Assembly (NCBI GenBank): GCA_016788295.1
Contig: JAEUSY010000042.1
Location: 62,001 to 126,000 of the forward strand
DNA length: 64,000 bases
Direction of reading: 5' to 3'
Source: Flavobacteriales bacterium
Lineage (GTDB): Bacteria; Bacteroidota; Bacteroidia; Flavobacteriales_F; PHOS-HE28
The first letter of the stretch is position 1; each line of letters starts with the position of its first letter. Position numbers and translations under genes: made by a program. A model generated the notes under the pieces. That model was not told the DNA's origin, made no database searches, and saw only the letters and a program-made list of their open reading frames with translations. Positions 18,001 to 26,054 of this stretch are shown here, piece after piece.

Positions 18001-19657
18001 CAACCAAGGGCTTTCGGATGTGGTCTTCTATCCTGCTTTGGTAGCGACCTCCAGCTTCGGTTGTGCCGACACGACGAGCGCGCAGATAAGGGTCCACCCA
18101 CAACCGCTTGCCCAATTCGTGCCGGGCATTGTAAGCGGTTGCCAGCCTTTGGTGGTGCCCTTCCAGGACCTGAGCATTGGTGCTGAGCAATTGGATTGGC
18201 AGTTCGGTGATGGCAGCACGTTCAGTGCGGGTCCTGGAAACGTGTCGCATGCCTATACACATACATCGAACGTGCCCGTGGTGTTCAATGCCACGTTGGT
18301 GGGCACATCTGCATTCGGTTGCACCGATACGGTGAGCGCACCTATTCAGGTCTTCCCCGCCATAACAGCCGCATTCACTGTGAATGAGGCCGGCTGTTCT
18401 CCTGTAGACGTGGTTCTCGTGAACCAGAGCAGTGGAGCATCCAGTTTCATCTGGGACATGGGTGACGGCATCACGTTAATGGGTGATGCGCCAGCTTACA
18501 CGTATGTCAATAACACACCCTTCGACATCACTCGGACCATCACGCTCACGGCCACCTCACCCTATGGTTGCGTTTCCACCATGACGCGTCAGGTGAGCGT
18601 TTATCCCGTTCCCAGTGCAGCGTTCATGGCCACGCCGTTCACGCAGCAGTATCCGAACGCCTCTGTCACGCTTACGAACAACAGCGCGCCCGGCAACTGG
18701 TCACACAACTGGAGCTTTGGCGATGGAGGGTCGTCGGCATTGCAAGCTCCTGGGTCTTACACCTACGGCACATGGGGCACGTTCACCATCACGTTGGTGG
18801 TATCTGGTACGTTCTGCACCGATACGGCGACGCAGGACGTTGTCATCACTCCGCCTCTTCCAACGGCCAGCTTCCTTGGTCAGGGAATGGGTTGTGCACC
18901 GCTCACTGTCTCCTTCGACAATACCTCACTGCAAGGGTTGAGCTATCAGTGGAATTTCGGTGACGGAGGCACAAGCACGGCCGACGAACCGACCTACACC
19001 TACAACGTTCCAGGTACCTACACGGTGACCCTGACGGCATACGGTATCGGGGGAGGCGTGAGCACGGCGGTGAAGGTTGACTCGGTGGTTGTGCACCCGA
19101 GGGCCACGGCGTTCTTCGTGTTGCAACCGGAAGAGGTGGTCATTCCCAGCCAGCCGGTATTCACGTACAACCTATCGGCCAATGCGACCAGCTTCCTGTG
19201 GGATATGGGTGACGGTGCAACGTACACCACCTTCAACCCGGTGCACTACTATCAGGCAGCTGGCGAGTACGATGTGATGCTGATCGCCAATAACCAGTGG
19301 AACTGTCCGGATACGTTCATGCTTCAAAGCGCCACTACGGCCATGGCCAGCGGCGATATCCGGTTCCCGAACGCATTCACACCGGGCAGTGGTGGGCCAA
19401 CAGGCGGGGCCTACGATCCGCGCAGTTATGATAATGACGTGTTCTTCCCGGTCCATGAGGGCGTAGAGAAGTACCGCCTCGAGATCTTCAATCGTTGGGG
19501 CGAACTGCTGTTCGTCTCGGAGGATGTGGCCGTTGGTTGGGATGGCTGGTACCGCGGCCGCCCGGCTAAGCAGGATGTCTATGTCTGGAAATGTCATGCC
19601 ACGTTCAGTGATGGTCGCGAGACCGTGCTGAAAGGGGATGTCACCTTATTGCGCTGA
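15095..19657 (+). CDS. giant secreted PKD-repeat protein with type IX (type B) sorting domain (1520 aa)
   Basis: Start at 15095 gives a basic leader followed by a hydrophobic stretch (LTSLIVALASMAGVAQ) as a signal peptide; the frame is open further upstream but lies in the divergent gene. I count about sixteen PKD-like modules marked by W-x-[FMY]-G-D-G signatures (for example WDFGDGTTSTLASP, WSFGDGGSSVALDP, WDMGDGITLMGDAP), each about 75-95 residues, filling residues ~65-1420. The C-terminus (FPNAFTPGSGGP ... LEIFNRWGELLFVSE ... GDVTLLR) is the type B sorting domain. It should be a long surface fibre or adhesin exported by the type IX system. Downstream, a PD40 protein and a PorP/SprF protein follow with four bases and an overlap respectively, the usual arrangement for such cargo and its outer-membrane anchor. 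Confidence 0.92.
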   Translation: MYPFNVPRRTRGTNIHYVYRSLTSLIVALASMAGVAQCPLLYDYYGVPVAAPQWYSCSGTAYTLLIATPQTVGPYTINWGDGSPLQSGAALMPPLTVSHVYPGTVGTYTVTFTEVATGCVVTGLLTMEQSTSASIQIPVGGLTQVCAPHAVEFINSSTNVSPNTVFTWDFGDGSPLLTFDHTNWGQTISHTYQQGTVDCETTVTLTAENTCNTLQGGASFATFNPIRIWDIDDASIAASATLLCWPDRTVTFANTTERNCFQQGNIFQRYEYWNFGDYWGAGQDSIIDWSPWPPTFPRTIQYPGIGTYEVMLLDSNYCGIDTAFITINIVPPPSVSLTVTPDTICAGETAFFDQTTTGGANYFQWNYGSGSGFQWTGAGDQSFTYNTPGTYTVSYTASIQGATAGCADTATVVVTVLPRPTAAFTLDQHAACDSITVAITNSSVSAVSHFWDFGDGTTSTLASPPPHTYVGPGDRTITLTVTNALGCTHSVSQVVHVYAPPTVGIQVTNLCFGEMALFTPVIVTDGGNPVTSWSWDFGDGTTSMQQSPSHQYASAGTYVISLAVTTPYCGNSGVQWVSVQPRPVAAFAPDAVLGCSPLTVSFTNNSTGASLYTWSFGDGGSSVALDPSYTFFNTTSSDTVFTVELIAASPFGCADTTLQSITVAPGVVAAFAHNAQPGCAPLDVDFVNNSTGATSYLWDFGDGATSTAAVPSHTYVNTTYFLNIHTITLTAYSPAGCQASTSQQVMVYPTPNFTFVAQPDSGCSPLTVTFPSVVGAVSYQWSFGDGATATGPSPSHTYINSTTNELVLPVTLVGANAFGCVDTATASVTVYPNPTAQFTLSNAQGCHPVTAQLTNLSTGAAQFAWNYGDGSVSDTSVAVHEHTWYNFAGPDAVVRTVSLVATTTHGCTSSMSLPVEVYPDVTAAFVADSVGCAPLPVQFVNLSSGAVSYAWTFGDGQYSTATSPLHTYFNQGLSDVVFYPALVATSSFGCADTTSAQIRVHPQPLAQFVPGIVSGCQPLVVPFQDLSIGAEQLDWQFGDGSTFSAGPGNVSHAYTHTSNVPVVFNATLVGTSAFGCTDTVSAPIQVFPAITAAFTVNEAGCSPVDVVLVNQSSGASSFIWDMGDGITLMGDAPAYTYVNNTPFDITRTITLTATSPYGCVSTMTRQVSVYPVPSAAFMATPFTQQYPNASVTLTNNSAPGNWSHNWSFGDGGSSALQAPGSYTYGTWGTFTITLVVSGTFCTDTATQDVVITPPLPTASFLGQGMGCAPLTVSFDNTSLQGLSYQWNFGDGGTSTADEPTYTYNVPGTYTVTLTAYGIGGGVSTAVKVDSVVVHPRATAFFVLQPEEVVIPSQPVFTYNLSANATSFLWDMGDGATYTTFNPVHYYQAAGEYDVMLIANNQWNCPDTFMLQSATTAMASGDIRFPNAFTPGSGGPTGGAYDPRSYDNDVFFPVHEGVEKYRLEIFNRWGELLFVSEDVAVGWDGWYRGRPAKQDVYVWKCHATFSDGRETVLKGDVTLLR

Positions 19658-19661
19658 ACCC

Positions 19662-21254
19662 ATGGAACGCAAGCTCATTACTCTCCTTCTTGTCGCCACG
19701 CTCGGGTCGTCCGTGCAGGCCCAGAACTATAAGCGGCCGCATAACCAGCTGCTTGACCAGGCTAAGGCCATGTTGGCGGCAGAGGACTACCATGAAGCGG
19801 CAAAATTGTACAAGCGACTTCTGCCGGTCGATACCACCTTCGTGGAGGTCTATTACGATTACGGGGTTTGCCTGGTGAACCTGCCTGGCCAGCGTGATAA
19901 GGCGATCCCGTATCTGGAGCGTGCTGTAAGCGGCGGGCATACTGAGGCTCATTATGAGCTTGCACTCCTACGTCATCGTGCGCAACGATTCGATGAGGCG
20001 GTCGATCTGCTTCAACGGTACAAGCAATTGCATTATCGTGCGGTGAAGGACCAGGAGGTCGACCGGCACATATCCATGGCCGTAACTGCGAGGGAGTTAA
20101 CGCGCCATCCGTTGGATCTGCGTATCCGTAACATGGGCGCATCCATCAATTCAAGTGCACATGACTACTGTCCGTTGGTCACTGCCAATGGCAATACCAT
20201 GTATTTCACTTCCCGCCGCGAGGGCAGCATGGGCCGTGCAAAGGACCTGACCGGACAATACTATGAGGACATCTACGTGGCGCAACGTACCGAAGACATG
20301 TGGGGTGCTGCCAAGAACGTAGGAGCTCCGTTGAACTCATTGGTACACGATGCCACCGTGGGCCTCGATCCGGATGGCAGCAGCATGATCATCTATCGCA
20401 CCCAGAAGGACCTGGTGAGCGGCGATCTGTATGAGTGCCGTCTTCAAGGGAATACGTGGCAGCAGCCCTTGCTCATGACGGACAGGATAAATGGCAAGGC
20501 CCATGAGCCGAGCGCCAGCATCGCTCCCGGTGGACAGGAGATCTACTTCACCAGTGATCGTCCGGGCGGATACGGCGGCCGCGATCTGTATCGTATTCGC
20601 AGATTGCCGAACGGTGAGTGGAGTTTGCCGCTCAACCTTGGACCCAAGGTGAACACGCCGTTCGATGAGGACGCCCCCTTCATTCACAGCGATGGTATCA
20701 CCTTGTTCTTCAGTTCCAACGGCCATAATACGATGGGTGGGTATGACATCTTCAAGACCACCTTGGTCGATGCTGACATGAACGGTTGGAGCCTTCCTGA
20801 GAACATGGGCTACCCGTTGAACACGGTGAACGACGACATCTACTTCAGCTTGAGCGCCGATGGTTTCACAGGCTATTTCTCCAGCGAGCGTCCCGGCGGG
20901 ATCGGTCAACAGGACATCTATGAAGTGGTGTTCCCTGGCAGCCAGTTGGACCACGTGGTGGTCCGTGGAGTGGTCGCTGATGCAGCCGATGAACCGGTGA
21001 AGGCTCGCATACTGGTGACGGATGAGTTGAGCGAAGAGGTCATAGGGGTGTTCAATTCGAACGAACGGACGGGCCGGTTCCTGCTGGTGCTTCAGCCCGG
21101 AGAGCACTATAACCTGACAGTGGAAGCACCGGGATTCTTAGTGCAGCGTAGCACATTGAAGGCCCAGTTGAATGCCGATGGGACCAATGAGACGGCAATG
21201 GATATCGTGTTGGTGCCCACGGAACTGCGTGATCGATTGACCCGTCATGAGTGA
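19662..21254 (+). CDS. TPR/PD40 protein with C-terminal carboxypeptidase-regulatory-like domain, no OmpA domain (530 aa)
   Basis: Start at 19662 gives MERKLITLLLVATLGSSVQAQ, a clear signal peptide; the gene begins four bases after the PKD protein's stop. Residues ~25-120 look like tetratricopeptide helices (AKAMLAAEDYHEAAKLYKRLL). The middle holds WD40-like PD40 beta-propeller blades: YFTSRREG, IYFTSDRPGGYGGRDLYRI, LFFSSNGHNTMGGYDIF, GYFSSERPGGIGQQDIYEV. The end (VVVRGVVADAADEPVKARILV ... EAPGFLVQ) is a carboxypeptidase-regulatory-like fold. This is the architecture of periplasmic type IX components such as PorE, but the peptidoglycan-binding OmpA domain expected at the end is absent. It probably links the cargo or PorP-like partner in the periplasm. 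It overlaps the next gene by eight bases. Confidence 0.85.
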   Translation: MERKLITLLLVATLGSSVQAQNYKRPHNQLLDQAKAMLAAEDYHEAAKLYKRLLPVDTTFVEVYYDYGVCLVNLPGQRDKAIPYLERAVSGGHTEAHYELALLRHRAQRFDEAVDLLQRYKQLHYRAVKDQEVDRHISMAVTARELTRHPLDLRIRNMGASINSSAHDYCPLVTANGNTMYFTSRREGSMGRAKDLTGQYYEDIYVAQRTEDMWGAAKNVGAPLNSLVHDATVGLDPDGSSMIIYRTQKDLVSGDLYECRLQGNTWQQPLLMTDRINGKAHEPSASIAPGGQEIYFTSDRPGGYGGRDLYRIRRLPNGEWSLPLNLGPKVNTPFDEDAPFIHSDGITLFFSSNGHNTMGGYDIFKTTLVDADMNGWSLPENMGYPLNTVNDDIYFSLSADGFTGYFSSERPGGIGQQDIYEVVFPGSQLDHVVVRGVVADAADEPVKARILVTDELSEEVIGVFNSNERTGRFLLVLQPGEHYNLTVEAPGFLVQRSTLKAQLNADGTNETAMDIVLVPTELRDRLTRHE

Positions 21255-22251
21255 TCGACAGCTCATAGTCGTATTGCTCTGCGTGTGCTTCCCGGTGCTT
21301 TTGAAAGCACAGGATGCGCAGGTGACGCAGTTCTATGCGACGCCCACGTACATCAGTCCGGCCTTTGCGGGCACGGGTCTGCAAACACGGCTGGGCATGG
21401 CCTACCGCGATCAATGGCCTTCCATTCCCGGTGCGTTCGTAACGGCCAATTTCGCGGTGGATCAGTATGTGAGCGAAATGAACAGCGGATTCGGGCTCCT
21501 GGTCAATCACGACCGTTCGGGCTCGGGTGCGCTCCGTTACACCAGTGTTGCCGGGCAGTATGCATACGAGATCGAGCTCAAGCGGAAAGTGTTCCTGCGC
21601 CCTGCCTTGCAAGTGGGCTGGGTGAACCACGCCGTTGATTACACGCGGTTGGTCTTCGGTGATCAGTTGGCACGTGGTGGTACGGTGGGTACATATGAGA
21701 ACATGCAGGGCACCAGTGTGAATTATGCTGACGTGGGCACAGGCCTGCTCTTCTTTACGCCCAAGATGTGGCTCGGTGCGGCCATCCATCACCTTAACAG
21801 ACCCAATCAGTCGCTGTTGTTGAACGAGGCGCGCATTCCCCGGAAGTTCAGCATGCACGGCGGGTATCGGATGAGCGTACGTACACCGGTGATCCGTGAA
21901 CATGCCCAGAGCTTCGTGTTCGCATTCAATTACCGCTCACAGGACAAATATGATCAACTCGACCTGGGTGGATACTTCGAGCGAGCGCCGTTCTATGCGG
22001 GGCTCTGGTATCGGGGAATACCCGTGTTCAAGCGCTACGACGCGGGTTATGCGAACAACGATGCCGTAGCCGTTCTCGTGGGTCTATTGGTGAACGATCT
22101 GCGCATTGGTTATAGCTACGATATCACCATCAGCCGCTTGGCCACACACAGTGGCGGTGCGCATGAGATCACCTTGGGCTACGAGATCGCGCAGAAGCAC
22201 AAGAAGCGATCGGCGGCCAAACGTCGCGTGGTGCCTTGCGCCAAGTTCTGA
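21247..22251 (+). CDS. PorP/SprF family type IX secretion outer-membrane protein (334 aa)
   Basis: Begins MSDRQLIVVLLCVCFPVLLKAQ (signal peptide) and continues DAQVTQFYATPTYISPAFAGTG, the family's near-invariant opening. The rest is alternating beta-strand sequence of a ~14-strand outer-membrane barrel (FGLLVNHDRSGSGALRYT, QVGWVNHAVDYTRLVFGDQL, MWLGAAIHHLNRPNQ). Length fits the family. SprF/PorP proteins typically sit beside genes for large type B cargo and are needed for its surface display, so this one likely serves the 1520-residue PKD protein two genes upstream. The start overlaps the PD40 gene by eight bases. The basic C-terminal tail (KKRSAAKRRVVP) is longer and more charged than a normal barrel end. 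Confidence 0.92.
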   Translation: MSDRQLIVVLLCVCFPVLLKAQDAQVTQFYATPTYISPAFAGTGLQTRLGMAYRDQWPSIPGAFVTANFAVDQYVSEMNSGFGLLVNHDRSGSGALRYTSVAGQYAYEIELKRKVFLRPALQVGWVNHAVDYTRLVFGDQLARGGTVGTYENMQGTSVNYADVGTGLLFFTPKMWLGAAIHHLNRPNQSLLLNEARIPRKFSMHGGYRMSVRTPVIREHAQSFVFAFNYRSQDKYDQLDLGGYFERAPFYAGLWYRGIPVFKRYDAGYANNDAVAVLVGLLVNDLRIGYSYDITISRLATHSGGAHEITLGYEIAQKHKKRSAAKRRVVPCAKF

Positions 22252-22265
22252 CCCTTACTAAGGGT
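22251..22265. terminator. short hairpin between convergent genes
   Basis: ACCCTT-ACT-AAGGGT forms a six-base-pair stem in the 24-base gap between the PorP/SprF stop and the ABC-F stop. There is no T-run on either side, so termination is inferred mainly from position. Confidence 0.4.
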
Positions 22266-22275
22266 AGGAGCCGGC

Positions 22276-24177
22276 TCAATCCGCTTTTTCGCTCAGCTCC
22301 AACCAGCGGTCCGTCATACGGTCCAGCTCGGCCACGGTCCGTTCCAGTTCTATGGAGCGCTCCATCATGGCATGGTGGTCGTTGCCGCCCTGGGCCATGA
22401 TCTGTAGCAACTCCTCCTTGCGCTTCTCCAGTTGCGGCATCTCCTTGTCAATGCGCTGCAGTTCCAGGCGTTCGGCATAGGTGAGCTTCTTGCGCGCCAC
22501 CAGTGCGGCTTGGGGTGCTTCCGCCGTGGTCCGTTGTGCCGTTTCCTCGCGCTTGGCGTTCTGTTGTTGAACGGCCTTCTGCTTCTGCGATTCGCGCAGC
22601 TCGGTGTAGCTGCCCACCCATTCCTTGATGTGGCCTTCGCCCTCGAACACCAGCAGTTTGGTGCACAGCTTGTCCATGAAGAAGCGATCGTGGCTCACGA
22701 TCAACAGACAGATGTCGAGGTCGATCAGGAATTCCTCCAGTGCATAAAGCGTGGGGATATCGAGGTCGTTCGTTGGCTCATCGAGGATGAGGACGTTCGG
22801 GTTCTTCATCAGCACCGTGCAGAGGTAGAGGCGGCGCTTTTCACCACCGCTCAGGGTGCTCACATATTGGTACTGCTTTTCCTTGTCGAACAGGAACCGT
22901 TCCAAAAGTCCCGAGGCGGTCAAGGTGCGCCCTTTGTTCAAGGGGATCACCTCGGCAATGTCGCGCACCACCTCGATGATGCGCTTATCCTCGCTCTGTT
23001 GCAGGCCTTTCTGGTCGAAGGTGCCAAGGATCACCGTGTCACCGATGCTCACGGTGCCCTGATCCGGCTTCAAGCGCCCCACGAGCAGTTCAATGAAGGT
23101 GCTCTTGCCGATCCCGTTCGGTCCCACAATGCCGATGCGATCACCGCGCTTGAGCGAGTAGCTGAAGTGTGCTACGATCGGTCTATAGCTCTCCGGCCTT
23201 TCCTTGCTGCCGAAGCTCTTGGTGAGGTTCCGGGCCTCGATCACCTTGCCGCCGAGCCGTTCGGTCTTCACGTCGATCTTCACCTCGTCGCGGTCGAACT
23301 TGCGCGTGGCCTGCGCTTTGATCTCCTCGAACTTGTCCAGACGGCTCTTGCTTTTGGTCCCGCGCGCCCTGGGCATTTTGCGTACCCATTCCAGTTCGCT
23401 GCGCATCAATCCGCGCAGGTGTTGTTGCGTGGCATCCCGCACTTCGTCGAGCAGGGCCTTCTTCTCCACGTAATAGCTGTAGTTCCCCTTGAAGCGGGTG
23501 AACTCCCCGAACTCCATCTCGATGATCTCGTCACACACGTTGTCCAGGAAGTAGCGGTCGTGTGTAACGAGCAGCAGTGTGATGTTGGGTGTGTTCAGTT
23601 CCTCTTCCAACTGCTCGATCATGTTCAGGTCGAGGTGGTTGGTTGGCTCGTCGAGGATGAGCACATCCGGTTTGTTGATGAGCACCTTGGCCATGGCGAG
23701 GCGCTTTTGTTGGCCGCCGCTCAGCGTGTTCACGGGTTGTTCCATATCCCGCAGTCCGAAGCGGAACAGCAGGCTTTTCACGCGTGCCTCATGGTCCCAG
23801 GCGTTCAGCTCGGTCATGCGGTCCACGGCCTGTTGCATGGTCCGTTCGTCCGCGTGCCTGGCCACAGCGTGCTCGTAGGCGCGTATGGCATTGGTCACGG
23901 GCTCGTCCTGGTCCAGCATTTCATCCACCATGGTGTGCGTACCGGTCATCACCACGTTCTGGTCCAGGTAGCCGATGCGCAGCCCTTTGTTGAAGGTCAC
24001 CGTGCCTTCATCGGGCGTCTCAATACCCGCGATGCACTTCAGCAGGGTGCTCTTGCCGGTGCCGTTGCGCGCTACGATCGCGGTCTTCTGTCCCTTTTCC
24101 AGGCCGAAGGAGATGTCCTTGAAGAGCTGGCGGGGGCCATAGCGTTTGCCAAGGCGTTCAACGGAGAGGACGTTCAT
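22276..24177 (-). CDS. ABC-F family ATP-binding protein with C-terminal coiled coil (Uup-like)
   Basis: Two ABC domains with no membrane segments: first Walker A ARNGTGKST near residue 35 with signature LSGGQQKR and Walker B VLILDEPTNHLD; second Walker A GPNGIGKST near 360 with LSGGEKRR and VLILDEPTNDLD. The linker between them is long and charged. The last ~100 residues (ELRESQKQKAVQQQNAKRE ... LQRIDKEMPQLEKRKEELLQ) form a coiled coil as in Uup. ABC-F proteins act on ribosomes or, for Uup, on branched DNA and translation; antibiotic resistance cannot be inferred. The ATG at 24177 is preferred over an in-frame TTG at 24192. A TACTTTCG box lies 31-38 bases upstream, so it probably has its own promoter despite following the SCO operon. 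Confidence 0.9.
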   Translation of the reverse strand: MNVLSVERLGKRYGPRQLFKDISFGLEKGQKTAIVARNGTGKSTLLKCIAGIETPDEGTVTFNKGLRIGYLDQNVVMTGTHTMVDEMLDQDEPVTNAIRAYEHAVARHADERTMQQAVDRMTELNAWDHEARVKSLLFRFGLRDMEQPVNTLSGGQQKRLAMAKVLINKPDVLILDEPTNHLDLNMIEQLEEELNTPNITLLLVTHDRYFLDNVCDEIIEMEFGEFTRFKGNYSYYVEKKALLDEVRDATQQHLRGLMRSELEWVRKMPRARGTKSKSRLDKFEEIKAQATRKFDRDEVKIDVKTERLGGKVIEARNLTKSFGSKERPESYRPIVAHFSYSLKRGDRIGIVGPNGIGKSTFIELLVGRLKPDQGTVSIGDTVILGTFDQKGLQQSEDKRIIEVVRDIAEVIPLNKGRTLTASGLLERFLFDKEKQYQYVSTLSGGEKRRLYLCTVLMKNPNVLILDEPTNDLDIPTLYALEEFLIDLDICLLIVSHDRFFMDKLCTKLLVFEGEGHIKEWVGSYTELRESQKQKAVQQQNAKREETAQRTTAEAPQAALVARKKLTYAERLELQRIDKEMPQLEKRKEELLQIMAQGGNDHHAMMERSIELERTVAELDRMTDRWLELSEKAD

Positions 24178-24207
24178 TGGGACAGGCGCCAACGTTGCAG
24201 CGGGCCG

Positions 24208-24215
24208 CGAAAGTA
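24208..24215 (-). promoter_or_regulatory. possible -7 promoter element (TACTTTCG) for the ABC-F gene
   Basis: TACTTTCG on the minus strand differs from TAnnTTTG at one position and ends 30 bases upstream of the ABC-F ATG. The same octamer stands in front of the genes at 28965 and 31237. It lies in the gap after the SCO gene. Confidence 0.4.
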
Positions 24216-24227
24216 CTGCCTGCGGGC

Positions 24228-24905
24228 TCAGTGTTCCTGCTCCTCCAACAGCTTGCGGATGTCGCCCAGCAGGCGGTCCACGTCGGAAGGCTGCGTGCCA
24301 TCATAGAACCCGCGGATGCGTCGCAGAGGGTCCACCAGCACGAAGTTCTCGGTGTGTACGAAATCATCAGGCCCACCATCGCCTTCGTCCAATGCGGCGA
24401 AGTAGGAGCGGCGCGCAAGGTGGTAGATCTGTTTGCGGTCGCCGGTGAGCAAGCGCCAACGTTTTGGGTCCGCGCCATGAAGCTCGGCATAGGCGGCCAA
24501 CACCGGCACGCTGTCGATCTCGGGGGTCACCGAATGGGAAAGGAGCATCACTCGGTCCTCGTCCTTGTAGGCATCCTGAACGCGGGTCATCTGCACGGTC
24601 ATCTTGGGGCAGATGGTGGCGCAGGTGGTGAAGAAGAAGTCGGCCACGATGATGCGGTCACCAACATCCGCAAGTCTTACGGTGTCACCGTTCTGGTCAA
24701 GAAGTTCAAAGTCCAGGATGTGATGTTCGCCACTTGCGCCGCGCACGCTCGGGTCCACCAGCCGCGGGTCCAATTGGGCGGGATGGTAGATGGGTAGTTC
24801 AGCGTTGGGCCGGATGATGAAATAACCTGCCGTGACCGCCACTGCGAACACGCCTAACAGGAGCATGATGCGTACCGCGAAGGATGGGCCGTTGCCGTTG
24901 GCCAT
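24228..24905 (-). CDS. SCO1/SenC family protein (225 aa)
   Basis: A membrane-anchored thioredoxin-fold protein: one N-terminal membrane segment (residues ~12-31), then the SCO motif FFFTTCATICP with C95 and C99 (CxxxC) and the third copper ligand H184 in FVHTENF. All three copper-binding residues are present. SCO proteins deliver copper to, or reduce the thiols of, the CuA site of cytochrome oxidase. It is preceded by one base after the DUF2490 gene's stop at 24907, so it is the third gene of a lipoprotein-DUF2490-SCO operon. No oxidase genes are in the window, so its target is not visible. Confidence 0.9.
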   Translation of the reverse strand: MANGNGPSFAVRIMLLLGVFAVAVTAGYFIIRPNAELPIYHPAQLDPRLVDPSVRGASGEHHILDFELLDQNGDTVRLADVGDRIIVADFFFTTCATICPKMTVQMTRVQDAYKDEDRVMLLSHSVTPEIDSVPVLAAYAELHGADPKRWRLLTGDRKQIYHLARRSYFAALDEGDGGPDDFVHTENFVLVDPLRRIRGFYDGTQPSDVDRLLGDIRKLLEEQEH

Positions 24906-24906
24906 G

Positions 24907-25611
24907 TCAGAATTTATTCAGGTAGATCACGTAGTCCACCGAATAAATGAGCCGATAAACGGGCCATGCCACATCACGCTGACGGTCGTACACCAACGCA
25001 AGGTTCAACGCTTGTCCCTTTCCGGGCGACCATTCGGTGCCAATTTTATAGCGGGTGCCGAAATAGGAGAGTCCCTTGTAGCCGGCCCAGGTGAAGAACT
25101 CCACGCTGAACGTGGGGTCGAGTTTCCACTTTCGAATATTGTAGCCAAGCTGGAAGCGGTTCCGGAACACCTCCCGCACCTGTCCCCATTCGAGGAAATT
25201 GTGCTGGTAGTTGAAGCGGTACCCGAGCGAGTATCGTTGGATATCGTGCGAAAGGTCCGCCATGAGACCGAGCCTATTGCGCACGGTGCCATCGGGCCGA
25301 TGCGCATTGCGGAACTCGGTACCCACGTTCAGCCAGTCGTTCACTTTGTAGCGCGCACCAAGGTCCACATAGATCTGTCGACCGGCGAAGAACACATCCG
25401 CGGACCGGTAGCCCAGGTCACCACTCAAGCGCAGCCGGCGGATCACTTCGTCACCGACGATAGGGTGAAGGAAGACAGGCACTTTACCGCGAACACCTAT
25501 GCTGGTCCAGAGCTCCTGTCGTGTTTCTGGACGCAAGGGTTCCTGAGCGTGGGCAGGCAATCCGCCCCAAGCCGCCCATAGGACCAATGACCGGAACGCG
25601 ATCCGCAGCAT
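24907..25611 (-). CDS. DUF2490 family outer-membrane protein (234 aa)
   Basis: Signal peptide MLRIAFRSLVLWAAWGGLPAHAQ, then beta-strand-rich sequence with the family's features: RQELWTSIGVRGKVP at the start, DLGARYKVNDWLNVGTEFRN in the middle, and RNRFQLGYNIRKWKLDPTFSVEFF towards the end; it closes with aromatic SVDYVIYLNKF. DUF2490 proteins are predicted outer-membrane barrels of unknown function. The start overlaps the stop of the upstream lipoprotein gene (TGATG) and the stop sits next to the SCO gene start, so these three are cotranscribed. A second DUF2490 gene at 38751 lies in the sulfatase operon. Confidence 0.82.
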   Translation of the reverse strand: MLRIAFRSLVLWAAWGGLPAHAQEPLRPETRQELWTSIGVRGKVPVFLHPIVGDEVIRRLRLSGDLGYRSADVFFAGRQIYVDLGARYKVNDWLNVGTEFRNAHRPDGTVRNRLGLMADLSHDIQRYSLGYRFNYQHNFLEWGQVREVFRNRFQLGYNIRKWKLDPTFSVEFFTWAGYKGLSYFGTRYKIGTEWSPGKGQALNLALVYDRQRDVAWPVYRLIYSVDYVIYLNKF

Positions 25612-26009
25612 CAGTAGTTGCGGATGGTCATGCGATCCACGTTCACCACCTCTTTGCGCTCGTCGACCTCTACCGTACGGTAAATGGCCTCGGTGCAGTT
25701 GATGTAGTCATTGCACTCGCTGATGACATAGATCTTGTAAGATCCCTTGCGCAGCCAGGCAAAACGGAACTCGCCGTTCGGACCCGTGCGAGTGTCGTCA
25801 TCGGCGTATTCATTGTCGCCATAAACGATGTAGACCCTTTGTTCCGCTATGGGGTACGGGTCGCCTTGTGGGTTGCCGGAAGTTGCGCCGTAACGTTGCT
25901 CGTACACGGTGCCCCGTATCTCTGCCTTGCCGCCTTCGCCAGGTTCCTTGTTACACGCGGTCAACGTCAGGCCGAGCAACACGACACCCATCCAGTTCAT
26001 TCGCATCAT
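25611..26009 (-). CDS. small lipoprotein with transthyretin-like/Cna-B-like fold (132 aa)
   Basis: MMRMNWMGVVLLGLTLTAC is a lipoprotein signal with lipidated C19. The mature part (AEIRGTVYEQRYG ... VYIVYGDNEYADDDTRTGPNGEFRFAWLRKGSYKIYVI) follows the pattern of carboxypeptidase-regulatory or transthyretin-like beta-sandwiches: a turn T.T.PNGEF.F..L.KG.Y.IYV. There is a pair of cysteines (ECNDYINC) that may form a disulfide. It is the first gene of an operon with DUF2490 and SCO. No enzymatic motif is visible; a structural or binding role at the membrane is inferred. Confidence 0.75.
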   Translation of the reverse strand: MMRMNWMGVVLLGLTLTACNKEPGEGGKAEIRGTVYEQRYGATSGNPQGDPYPIAEQRVYIVYGDNEYADDDTRTGPNGEFRFAWLRKGSYKIYVISECNDYINCTEAIYRTVEVDERKEVVNVDRMTIRNY

Positions 26010-26027
26010 TACCCAAGGGTTAAGGGA

Positions 26028-26042
26028 CGGCTAAGTTAGCCG
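26028..26042 (-). terminator. hairpin downstream of the acyl-CoA ligase gene
   Basis: CGGCTA-(3-base loop)-TAGCCG forms a six-pair stem 12 bases past the ligase stop codon on the minus strand, before the lipoprotein gene. It has no T-run, so it may be a weak or factor-dependent terminator. Confidence 0.35.
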
Positions 26043-26054
26043 CACAGCCCATTA

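Noticed and set aside
22432-24306. 624-codon plus-strand frame opposite the ABC-F gene
   Set aside because: The minus strand has complete ABC motifs; the plus frame is a GC-driven shadow.
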